Shown here: one piece after another, positions 53,575 to 64,000 of the stretch | Layout: the number at the start of each line of letters is the position of its first letter | Numbering within the stretch: position 1 is the first letter of the stretch | DNA from: Asterias rubens | Taxonomy: Eukaryota > Echinodermata > Asteroidea > Forcipulatida > Asteriidae | DNA: 64,000 nt | Assembly (NCBI RefSeq): GCF_902459465.1 | Contig: NC_047063.1 | Span: forward strand, 2,728,001 to 2,792,000 | Reading direction: 5' to 3' | Translations under genes and position numbers: made by a program | The notes under the pieces: generated by a model | Database searches by the model: none | Told to the model about the DNA's origin: nothing | What the model saw: the letters and a program-made list of their open reading frames with translations, nothing else

Positions 53575-56500
53575 GTGAGTGTTTAACTACAGTGGTTTTT
53601 TTTATCCCCTTAGTTACTTTAATATTGATGAGTTTGCTCACTGAACATTTGACTTTGCATCATCTCACATTTACAGACATGACATTTGGCCCATAGGGAA
53701 AAAAAGTAGGAACATTTGATAGAGTACAGGGGCTAACCTACACACGAATACATGATAGATGTTTTAATCACATTTTTGATGATTTTTCTGAGGGCTAAAA
53801 CAATCCAAAGGTTCCTCAATTTGCAAAGAGCTGTTCATGCTTAAAAAATAGCTGACAAAAACTAGGATTTGAAACTTTGCACCATGTGTCAATCTCTCTT
53901 GAGTAATGTTGGTTCTGAAAACATCACTGGTTCTTTTCAAACAAACACTACTCAAAAAGAGCTTTTCACATGGTACTACTGTAAACCTCACCTAATTATC
54001 TAACAAGTAGACCTCCTTCAATATTTGTGTATTGTTCATGGGCAGTAAGTCTTTAAAACTTAACTTATTCAAGAAGTGCTGAGTTGTTGATGGTCTCAAA
54101 CTGTCAAGCATGTTTGTGTTTAGTAAGTATCAAAATGTGTTTTATTGGCAAAGGGTTTAAGCGCCTCCCGATGAAAGAAACAGTCAGAATTTGAGATGTA
54201 AATGCCTGGTCAGTTCTAGAGTTTAAAACTTATAGAGCTGTCCATGCTTAACAATGTCTGACAAGCACTTTAATATTTTGTTCCAGGGGAAGTAAGTCTC
54301 AACTTAAAAAGTTATGTTTTGAGAACTGCTAGATGTGCGTCTCAAACTTTCAAACATGTTATTGTTTAGTAACTATTCTATGCATTTGTTATTGGCTAAA
54401 GGTTTTAAGTGCCTACTGATAAATAGTTCAACAGGTCTCCAAAGTATACAGTCAGAGTTTGAGATGTAAATGCCTGTTCAATTTCAGAGTTTAAGCAACA
54501 GTCTAGACTATTATAATGAATACACCTGTGAGAGTTTCTCAGGAAATGTAAAAACAAGCAATTATACTTTAAATGACCAAACGTCTCAGAGGGTTCCGGG
54601 GAAATTGTAATTCTTCTCAATTTAACAAATATTCAAGACATGTTTGTACAAAACTAACGTCCCTGCCTACTGCCGACATGCTAAATGAAGTTGGCAGGTT
54701 GTAGGTCAGGCCTGAATTTTCACGAAGGCAGCAAAGGAGATTGCCTCCATGCCCCTTGGTCATTGCCTTGGTGCCTTTGAAATGCTCCCGTAGAAATTTA
54801 CAAATTCCTCATAGTGTCCTTTATCTAGGGAAAACATGCCTTGGTGCCCTTGCCCTTTCTAAAACGAAGCAAACAGGCCTGATAGGTTGTTGTGTCTTGA
54901 GCCAGAATGCTGGCTCTAAACACATGGAAATTAATACAACAAAAAACAAGGTGAATGAGACACCTTGTTTACCCCTGTCTGTATAGTCAAATATAATTTT
55001 CCCGTCTACTTTTAGTGATGTTGTTGACGACTCAAACATACCGTGGGGAAAATGCCTCACATTTTGAACAAATCAAAAGCTAAGGCTGATTCTACAGTCA
55101 ACTTTTAAAAAGCCACTTAAACATTAACCCCTGTTAGTGTTGACCTACTCTTGGTCAGGGCAACTCTGATTGATCAGATTAACAACAGCGGCAAGGCCAA
55201 AAGAGCAAAATGTGCTGCCCTCAAAAGTACCACAGATTGGCACAAGATTTGAAAAAGATGTTCACATTTAACCTCTATTTCTGTTTATCGGTGACTAATT
55301 CCCAATGTAGCAGATTCCTACTACTTACACATCTCTACATGAGTTCCCAAAAGGTTGGGGCAGACGTAACCTCGACCGACCGACTGTCAGTCCAGTTTCA
55401 ACCTTCTAAAATCTGTTGAATCATAACTGTCAGCAGATTGTCACGGAATGATTTCATAAAAAGCAAATTTTACATCATCTGTTTTATATGACATTTGGCC
55501 TGTTCTGCAACCATAGGATTTAAGGGGGGTACCTACAATACAATCCCTTTCTACTTATCCAATTTAGAAAGTAAGGCCAAGCAAACGTCCTCAGCCCCTC
55601 TGTGGATGACAATTGCTTCAGGGGAGGCTAAAGCAGCTAGCAGTTGTTACTTTGCAGAACAGGTTTGAAAAAAAAAAAACAATATAAAGTGACTAATATC
55701 AGCTGGACAAATTATTGCCAGGCAATCATGGTTATTACAGGTCTGGTCAAAACACTACAATGTTAAGACTTAAAAGTACAGTGAATCAATATTAATGACA
55801 AGGTAGTAGTACATGGGTCTGGTGTGTAACTTAGCTGGGTAGTGTCAGCAGCAAGGTTAGGGATCGGGTCCATGGGAAATCAGTTAGAAAAGAACAGCTT
55901 CAATGGTAGCATTATAAGTGGCCAGAAAAAAAAAACAATAACTAGCCTTGTGCTAGAGCAAATAGATGTATATAGCATTTAACAGATGATGAAGATATCT
56001 TTAATGTATTGAACAAATCACAGTTGTCTCTGAAAAACTTGTCTAATACTAGCCCTGTAGAACATGCAGCCTTTCTGCATTTTGACAGAAATATGATGTA
56101 AGATATCTTTAATGTATTGGACAAATCACAGATGCCTCCGAAGAACTATTTCAAAAAACTATTTTTAACTATGTAGACCACCTGCCACCATTCTCTTATA
56201 ATTACACTGTCCTACGAAGGAAGAAAAAGTACCACGAGAGTACAAAGTCTTCTTAGATAAATAAAAATGTGATCCAAGATAAACTTTCACTTCATGAAAT
56301 CCAGAGAAGTAGGTCTATATTTAACTTGCCATCAGCACATTCTTTTCGGAAAGTTTTTTTTTGGGGGGGATAGGGCATGGCTGAAGTCCAACCTTAGTGG
56401 CTATCGTTACCTCTATTGACTCCTATAGTGGGTAAAGAAGGGGACTATATTATACCATGGAATTTCTACCTCCATGATTATACCCGGGTAAAATAAATAA

Positions 56501-59500
56501 AACACCCCAGATGCATCTCTGTTGCTACCCAGTGTCAACAAGATGAGGAAAGTGCATTGTGCTTGAAGCCCCTGCAGAGTAACCTCAAGTGGTTTACTCT
56601 TGTGAAGATCTGCGGTAAACTTAACGCAACAAAAAGTTTGCATAAACCAGACCCTCTCTCTTTCTTTCTCTTCCGTCTATCCTCGCTCTGCATGCAAATT
56701 GGAATCTCATGGTCTCTGGCAATTTATCAAATCAAAATTAATTATTAGGCCTACACGCAAAGAAAAAAAAAACCGGCATTCACAACTGGATTGACCTGTT
56801 CATCTTCTCTGACATTTTTATCATTTGATTTCCTGTATGGATTTATCATGGTCTGCTCGCACTTTGCCAAGTTAATGTCTTCTACTGGGTAAAGATGTCA
56901 ACAATAAATGTTGGCTGATTAATGATGGTATACAACCATCAATCTAAGAGGGTTTGTACATTTTACAAGTGACCCTGGAAAGATTGTTGTCCTTTCACAC
57001 AAGGTACATTTTGTCAAATTTTACAGTCATGCTACAATTTAGCAAGGGACCCTTGCTAAAATGCGATAGTGTGAAAGGGGCTGAACATAGCAGATGACAT
57101 GAGTAATTTTTCAAACAATGTCTTTCGATCCCCAAGAAATTAAGGAGAACATTCAAATGTGAATAGATTCTCTTCTTTGAGATTGCCTTGGAAGTGGTTG
57201 CCAGTAACCTGCCTCCAAAAAAGTTCTGTCTTAAGAATTTTGCTCATAGATTTTTGTTCTTGGCTAAAGCATTAACGGCAGGATTTTTGTGAGTGGGGAG
57301 AGAAATTTGAGGTCGGGGATCAAAAATAAATTGGGTTACTGTGACGAGAACCTTCAAGATGTTTGGTGGGGCTGACTTATGTGCCCAAATCATGTCAACA
57401 AAATGAAGGATTTAGGGCCTTTGTTGACAGATCCAGAAGGCTCTGTGAATTGACAACTTCCTAAATCTCTTGTCGAAAAACAGCAGCTACAAAAATATTT
57501 GCCCCTCTGAGAAAATTTACCTGTCAAGATTGAGTCAGCGAGTCTGGTCCAATAAAAAATACAAATGTTCTGATGATGTCAAATCATTAAAAAAAGTTAA
57601 GAACATGTTGACATTCATATAATGTTAGAATTAGTTTAATTTACTTAAAAGTACACTTGGCACGGCTTATTTCACTGACACATGACCTTATCACAGGGAG
57701 CCAATAAAAAAAGGATTCTGATTAACCTGAAAAACAAAAAACAATCTTTTTTTTTTTTATTTAATTAATGAATCTTGGCACAGCTCATTAGACTGATCAA
57801 GTTCTCACGCTAACAGGGCCCAAACTTGTACTCCCCCCCCCCAAAAAAAAAAACAAACATCAAGGCTTATTCAATTTAAAGGAAAGGTATACGTTTGGTA
57901 TACTCAACAAATAAATGGCAATACAAACTTTGGGTTAGAGGCCTACAGCAGCATTTGAAAGTAGGCCTAAATAAAACTTTGAGAAACATTTCACTTTGAA
58001 GTATTGTCGCTATGTAAAAGAAATATCAATTTGTATGCCCCAATGAGAAGTGTTACTGTCATAAATGTTTATCAGATTATGTATTCCTATCACTCAGGAA
58101 TTATTCTTCCTTTGTGAACATAATCGCATTCCATTCGATTCCCTGCAATATCTGGGAAAAAACGCGGCCAATGAAATATTTATGGGTTAGCTTTATTGTA
58201 CACAATGTATCTGCATTTGTATAGGATAAAACAATTGAACAGCTTAAAAAAAAGTGCACTTTGCTAAAGAAACCCAATAAGATAAACACTGTAAGAAAGA
58301 CAGGGATATATGCCATTCGGAGTCAATCTATCATCACATGGGCTCTGACTGCCTCTGACGCAAATTTCCAGTGATCAATAATTCCATTCAAATCATGTTC
58401 TCAAGGTGAACTTGGTCATAATTTAGTGTCAAATAACGTCAAGGACAATAAAAACAACAATGACAACACAAACAAGTCCTTCTGGTGACAAGCTGACAGA
58501 TACACTACATACTGTAAACTTGTTGTCTTTTATTTGAAAGAAAAAAACTGCGAATGTTCAAACAGATATTAGTTTAAAGTTAGTTGGGGCTTAATAGGGT
58601 GGCTATCTCATGTGGGAAAATTGGTTTATAAGATGCGGTGGTCGGTAGTTTGTTTAACAGCCCTAAAAACACAGTTCCTGATTACACTGAAAATATTTAG
58701 TTCAAAAGTTTCCACAAGATGGTTGTTAACCGAGGCATTTTATTTTTCAAGAGCAAAGAAACGTTGGCAACATAAAAATAGTAGTAGTAGATGTTGTTGT
58801 CACATGACGATTCGATTGTATTTCCACATCTCATTGTTTTCATTAGGGCCAACACATCCAATAGCCCATTTAGTGCCGTAAACGGAATGAATAGGAAACA
58901 AGACAAAACGTTCAGTTTTAATTGTGGGAGGAAAACTTCACATACAAGGCGGGATTCGAACCGGGGTCCACAGAGGTAAAAGGTAGGGAAAGAAACCTAG
59001 GAGTCGACCTTTTGCCCTATCTACAAATTATAAGTTGATAGGTCTACATCAAGAAAGTGACCACTGTTACAAAACAAATATTCCACACCAAGGCTGGTTC
59101 AATGCTTCAGTGGAATTGTCCCGTCAAGCACGGTTTCAATAACAAAAACAAATTCCTGCACCAAGACTTTCACCAAAAACTTATCCGTGTTCTTAAACAA
59201 CCAACACGTAAACACTACATTAAGATAATATCCTGTTGAGATGGAATAAAACTTTTAAACTCTTAATACGTTGAGCGTATTTCAGGAAGTTAAGTACACA
59301 AGCTACACATGGTCCATCTACACGCCCAGCTAGTTATAGTACCTAACCCTAACCCTTCAACAACCCTATGACGACAAGTCACTGAACAGATTTGTCTATT
59401 TTGAGCATTTTAATCCTCCTCAAGACGCACAGTTACAATAAGTAAAAGCTTGATTACGATCAAGAGACTCTATATATAGGTCGCGAGATGTCATCCAAAT

Positions 59501-62500
59501 TTTTAACGAGCACGCACGATCTAGTTTCCGTGCTTAATGAGGCACAATTCTTCAGCTTAGCGGAACAAACTACACGTATGGATCTACACCTCTTTTATAC
59601 AACACTACTGTAAAGATGGTTTGTGACTGGACTTTTAATTCCCCATGCCTTGTTCCGCTGCTCTTTTAAAGTGGAGGAGAACAAAAAAAGAACTGAAAAA
59701 CCGAAGGCATCATTTATTATAACAGACCAACGAGAGGAACGCTTGTCAAGCGGAATATGTGAAGTTCTAAAAATAACCGAAGCATCTATTTTTAGCGTCT
59801 CCTTGCCGATCATCAATTCTTAAAGAAGACGTTGTTTACTTGCTTTAATCCGACGACGGGCGACCTGACATTTACGCTTTACAGAACGAGCCACTCAGTT
59901 ATCTCTGGCCATCAATTGGCCCTCAAAATACGTCACTTGAATGCTTCTTGATTGACCGATAAGAAAGGATCTAAATTTATTTTGTGGACGCAAAGAAATC
60001 CACGCGCCTGCAAGACACAGCATGAACAAAACAGCGGGCTGTCCCCCCACTGTAGTAGAGTCCGTATTGGGACGGTAAGAAGAAGAAAAAAAAATTCCGG
60101 GGGTGACTCGGTGGATAAACATTTGAATTGAAACGTCTTGTCCTTGTTTTGATGTTGCGGCTTGACATTCCTGATGTGACAGCCTGTCATGTGAGGTCAC
60201 TACAACTGAATGCCAACAATAACGTTTGCTATCCAGCAGAAATATGTTTGTTATTCATCCAATACTCTTTTTAAAGGCACTGGACACTAGTGGTAATTAC
60301 TCCCCCCAAAAAGTTAGCATAACCCTTACTAACGAGCAATGGAGAGCTGCTGATAGAATAAAACGTTGTGAGAAATGGCTCCCTTTGAAGTAACATAGTT
60401 TTTGAGAAAGAGGTAATTTCTCACTCAAATAATAGAGGACTTCAGCAGAAGCCTTTTTTTTATGCATCTGAAAGCACACAAAGAAATGCAACAAGGGTGA
60501 TTCTTCATTATTCTAATGCAATTTCAATGACCATTTGAGCCCATTCACAGGTTTGTTATTTTGTGCATAATGTGGAATACACCAAGGGATACTTCAAGCT
60601 AGTCCTAAGTTAGGACTAGTAACTCGTTCTAACTCGAGAAAAGACTAGTCAAAACTTTTTGTGAAAATCACCCCAGTGCCTCTAACAGCAATGATCAACA
60701 AATAATTAAGGATGCTATCTAACAAACCAACAAAAGGTGCCCTGTCATTGGACTGATGTGACCCTGGAATTCCATCCAAGACATGCTCAAGGTTCTCCAA
60801 GTCAAAGAATCAAAATATGCCCCCTGTGCAAGTACAAACAGTTAACTCAAGACTGTACCATAACACTTCTTGATGAATAAGATGTTTTCCCAACTTGTTT
60901 ATGTATTTCTTTAGAGGAAGGAAGGTTATACAATCTTGAAGGATAAACGCTTCAGGAACAGCCTCCCCCCCCCCCCCATGCTCCCCGCCCTCAAACATTC
61001 CAAGAAAATAAAAAATCCATTGTATTGATCTTTTCTATTAATACCATGGACATTGGTCAATGCCCCGAAGTTTCGGACCGACAAGAATTTAGAGGCCAGC
61101 TGTGCTAGCTATTTTTATATCATAATCATTAGACCTATACACAATCAACTTTGTGTTATTTCTGAGAACCTAATTATTATTATTATTATTATTTTTTTTT
61201 TTTCAAGGTGATTTTATAATAGTTGACGTCAGTTTGTAACATTAACGGCAATTAATATATACCACAAACACTGTCTCGTTTGTGTTTTTTTTTAAAAGTG
61301 GTTCCATGGAACTGGATAGTTGATACACTTTGTTTTCACCAACAGGTCTAGTGATACATTCCAATGGTCTCAGGTTAAGCATGTTCTTGTTATGGCCTGT
61401 TGCAATGTAAACAAGAGCACAATACCATTCATAGAAATGAATTGCGTTTTGGAGCCATTATTAAAGCACTGATCTCCACAGAACCTATCCTAGCGCGTCC
61501 AGGATTCGTTTCAATACCTGGAAACCGTTCTTTCATTTACAATGTATCTCCACATCAATGAACACATTGCAACCTTTGTGAAAAGGAGAAACTGACTATT
61601 GTGGGCGGCTCATGCAAAGAGAAACCTCACTAAGTTCTTAGGAAAAAAAGAGCATTCACCCGATGACGATTCACCAGCCAAACGCATCATTCCAAAACAA
61701 GTGAACTTTTTGGCAGACACATCTTTCGGTAAAACACTTAAAATTTTCTGTCATGAACTCAAGACTTGCCCTTTATCCAATCAAAATCATGTTGTGTGTG
61801 TATGTGGGGGGGGGGGAGGTATCACAAATACAAAATACAAAATTTCTGCCATTGACAAAAAAGAGGGTTTTGTTGTTGAAAGTGCAATTTAAAACATTAT
61901 GCAATGATTAGCCTATAGTTTCCAAAGCTTTATTTATGACCGTAGGTTTATTTCAGGTGGAAGTACAATATAAAACAAATGTAAACTTGTTAATGATTAG
62001 CCTAATACAGTTTCCAAAGCAAAGAACAGTTTATAAAGTTTTATTTATGACTGTCAGTTTAGAAAGTGCTGGAGGACCATTAGACCACGCTAGAAAGTGC
62101 AACACTGAAAGTCCCACCCAGAAAGGGCGCCTTTAAGTTGAAATCGCTCCCAGGCAAAAACCACTATCAATCATCATCACAAGTAACAACTTTTTATAAC
62201 CGCAGTCTTCATCTTTCAAGTGTGCACGCACAGACCACCAACAGCTTCGACACCGGTTTCCCCGCAGGGTGCAGATTCAACGCAACAGTTATGCCACACG
62301 TAAGGGTCAAAGTCGGCAGTAAAAACAACACCTCAAACACACCCAAAACCAATTACTTTACACTCCTCAAGGGTTTTAATTTGAAGATTCTTTTTTTTTC
62401 CCTTTCTTCAACAGTTATCCGCGCCAAGGTCATCAGTAAGATGTACGAGCCTATCATGGCAGCCCAGACCCTGCCCACGACTCCACCGCCGACGACCAAA

Positions 62501-62756
62501 CCTCAGTGGATATTCCCCCTTTCAAGCAACCTGAGAATGGCTAAGCAGCCCAAACCCCTCCGACCACTTCCCGAGCGGGAGATGGACTCCTGGAATGCCT
62601 GGGCACTGAGACTCAGGTACACTGTCCACGTTGAGAAGGTCTACAAGGGGGAGGAGAAGATACTGGCAAGGAGCAAGATTGAAATCGTCAGTCCGGCAGA
62701 CAGCGGCATGTGTGGCTTGACCAACCTTGACGAGGGCAAGAAGTACTTACTTACAG
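53457..62756 (+). CDS. TIMP-D: TIMP with long AB loop, 5' half only (exons 1-2; runs past the window)
   Basis: First 153 residues of a secreted TIMP from exons 53457-53574 and 62415-62756; exons 3-4 should lie right of the window. Signal peptide about residues 1-22 (ends VGFG) is followed directly by CQC at 23-25, then HPQ at 29-31, Cys35, AGFVIRAK. This N-terminus is compatible with zinc chelation, with Gln instead of Thr/Ser at position 2. Between VIRAKVISK and LRYTVHVEKVYKG lies a long Pro/Thr- and basic-rich insertion, about residues 50-103. Then MCGL and KYLLTG. In vertebrate TIMP-2 the AB loop contacts MT1-MMP, so the insertion may set target choice or act as a tether. The 8.8-kb intron 1 is far longer than in the neighbours, so the exon pairing is likely but unproven; I saw no other exon 1 or exon 2 between them. 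Confidence 0.82.
53870..53998. repeat. MITE family C, degenerate copy in TIMP-D intron 1
   Basis: GGTTCTGAAAACATCACTGG and ACAAACACTACTCAAAAAGA as in 3601-3760. Confidence 0.55.
54040..54500. repeat. Two-copy tandem repeat, ~268-base offset
   Basis: CAGTCAGA(A/G)TTTGAGATG starts at 54181 and 54449; CTCAAAC and AACATG phrases recur with a similar offset. Confidence 0.65.
54735..54890. repeat. Interspersed repeat family P
   Basis: GCCTTGGTGCCTTTGAAATG, GCCTTGGTGCCCTTGCCCTT, and ACAGGCCTGATAGG. Confidence 0.55.
54891..57875. other. TIMP-D intron 1, central part
   Basis: A short duplication at 55993 and 56101 (AGATATCTTTAATGTATTG plus CAAATCACAG). Otherwise nothing recognised; no alternative TIMP exon seen. 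Confidence 0.45.
57876..58270 (+). repeat. Repeat family N
   Basis: TTAAAGGAAAGGTATACGTT, CTACAGCAGCATTTGAAAGT and CTTTGAGAAACATTTCACTT. Confidence 0.6.
58271..60270. other. TIMP-D intron 1, distal part
   Basis: 58940-58990 has a tRNA-like head in complement (GGGATTCGAACCGGGGTCC). 59340-59357 has CCTAACCCTAACCC. No gene. Confidence 0.45.
60271..60674. mobile_element. MITE family A copy abutting half of a MITE B
   Basis: Family A from TTAAAGGCACTGGACACTAG to about 60590, then 60595-60674 (AGTCCTAAGTTAGGACTAGT...GTGAAAATCACCCC) is a half MITE B that replaces the missing right end. Confidence 0.65.
60675..62414. other. TIMP-D intron 1, last part
   Basis: (ATT)n and poly-T at 61171-61203, a G-run at 61806-61816. 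An open frame at 61599-61892 ends a stretch with FLADTSFG before a GT, but lacks HPQ and the cysteines, so it is not a TIMP exon. Confidence 0.45.
62415..62756 (+). CDS. TIMP-D exon 2 (long AB loop)
   Basis: Acceptor TTCTTCAACAG/TT restores Val-Ile-Arg-Ala-Lys when joined to exon 1. At 342 bases it is 141 longer than TIMP-C exon 2, the extra codons all falling in the AB loop. Donor ACAG/GTAAGT, phase 1. Confidence 0.9.
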
Positions 62757-64000
62757 GTAAGTTGACTCATCCACCTAAGATTGATTTCCCATTAACTCAT
62801 TTAGGGTACAACATCTCTGAAAGGGCAAGGCCATTTTGATTTTACAAAGGGCACTTGAATTGGAAAACCATAAAGTCTATGGGAAACATTTGGAAGGCCA
62901 AGGCCAGGGGCAACGGGGCCCATGGCCTCCATATAATCACACGATTCATAAACTTTTTACACTGCTATAATGAATGTGAAGCAAATTTGTTGGTTCATTG
63001 TGCAGCACTAAAGATAACACTCAGATGTTAGTATTACCTCCACAAACTCAAGTGTCGTGCCAAAATCTGAGCAGGATTATTACGGTAATCCACAAAAAAT
63101 AATTCAGATGACACACAGATCAGATGATTTCAAATTTATCCTAGTTATATTGCACTAGTCAACAGTCACTGATCCCACAGTTTGACGAGTCAACGATGAT
63201 TAAGTGTCACATTAAATGATTTTTGATTGACATATCTTGGGGATATCCCCCAAAATGTCAGTTATGTCCGATTGGGCAGCTAAGGCTACCTCTGGATTTC
63301 CACATCATCATGCGTTGAAGAATAGGCAGCCTTAGCGACACCTTTAGCAGCAGTGCTAGCCATAACTGTAGCCACTAATTCGAATGAGGCCTATTATTCT
63401 CATTGGAATAGTCCGGTTTCCTCTCCCATCATGACTAGGAGGATGAGGCCGGATGCCAGATCACTTCCAGATATAAAATACAAGTCAATCCAGACCCAAC
63501 TGACGAGAGTTGACTTAAAAATAGGTCAAAATCATCTCAGATATTTCTCGCTTTGAGTCATGCACCCTGATAAAAAAGACTACATGTTGAGACATCAAAA
63601 CCATATTGCGACAATTCCACCAGATATTTTTCATTATTTAGCCTATCCTTTTAGTGGTCTGACTCTGATCATGTAAGGCACATGAACATTATTGATTATT
63701 AAAGGCAAAGTATACCTATGCTTTTTTTAACCATTCGATTGTCTTAAAGGGAAGGTACACGTTTGGTAATTACTCAAAACAAATATTAACTTAAACTTAA
63801 ACTGACTTGGTAACGAACATTGGAGAGCTGTTAGTATTACAAAACATTGTGGGAAACGACTCCCTCTGAAGTAACATAGTTTTTGAGAAAGAGGTAATTT
63901 CTCACTAAAATAATAAAGAAGCTAGAAGTCTTTTATTCCTATCTATCTGAAAGCACACAAATTCGTACAACAAGGGCGTTTTTTCTGTTATCATTTCCTC
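62757..64000. other. TIMP-D intron 2, partial
   Basis: 62805-62935 is a family P repeat. 63743-64000 is a family A/N-like element cut by the window edge (AAAGGGAAGGTACACGTTTG...). No exon 3 motif (Cys-x-Trp) seen in frame. Confidence 0.5.

Noticed and set aside
61599..61760. Possible alternative exon 1 for TIMP-D (FLADTSFG before a GT)
   Set aside because: Lacks a signal peptide, Cys-x-Cys and HPQ; the GTAAAA match is chance.

Overview
This is a eukaryotic, AT-rich, intron- and repeat-rich window, most likely from an echinoderm. The interspersed repeats look like ones I associate with sea stars and sea cucumbers; that is an impression, not a database result. The only genes I can support are a head-to-tail tandem cluster of four TIMP-family genes (tissue inhibitor of metalloproteinases, NTR fold), all on the + strand. 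Three are complete: TIMP-A 1739-5471, TIMP-B 8995-13129 and TIMP-C 18845-23024. The fourth, TIMP-D, has exons at 53457-53574 and 62415-62756 and runs off the right edge.

Each complete gene has four coding exons with the same intron phases (1, 1, 0). Exon 1 encodes the signal peptide and the Cys-x-Cys...His-Pro-Gln...Cys start of the inhibitory domain. Exon 2 begins with the VI-(K/Q/R) strand and ends in (T)G at an ACAG/GT donor. Exon 3 carries the Cys-x-Trp...Trp block and the end of the N-domain. Exon 4 carries the C-terminal domain. Assembled proteins are 256, 254 and 241 residues. The exons were joined by hand from splice signals, reading frame and family motifs.

The paralogues differ exactly where TIMPs contact metalloproteinases. 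TIMP-C and TIMP-D have the canonical Cys1 directly after the predicted signal peptide. TIMP-B has the Cys-x-Cys motif but about 16 extra residues before it. TIMP-A has Arg at the Cys1 position. TIMP-D has an AB loop about 46 residues longer than that of TIMP-C. The C-domains lack one classical cysteine pair and have gained another. Since sea-cucumber tensilin, a TIMP relative, stiffens collagenous connective tissue, the cluster may hold both protease inhibitors and matrix-stiffening proteins; this functional split is inference.

Region by region: 1-1738 repeats and the TIMP-A promoter; 1739-5471 TIMP-A; 5472-8994 3' region and repeats; 8995-13129 TIMP-B; 13130-18844 transposon-derived hairpins and non-coding DNA; 18845-23024 TIMP-C; 23025-53456 about 30 kb with no recognisable gene, holding MITE-like hairpins, tRNA-derived SINEs, several short local tandem arrays and microsatellites; 53457-62756 TIMP-D exons 1-2 with an 8.8-kb intron; 62757-64000 TIMP-D intron 2 with repeats. 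I found no transposase, reverse transcriptase, rRNA, CRISPR or bona fide tRNA.
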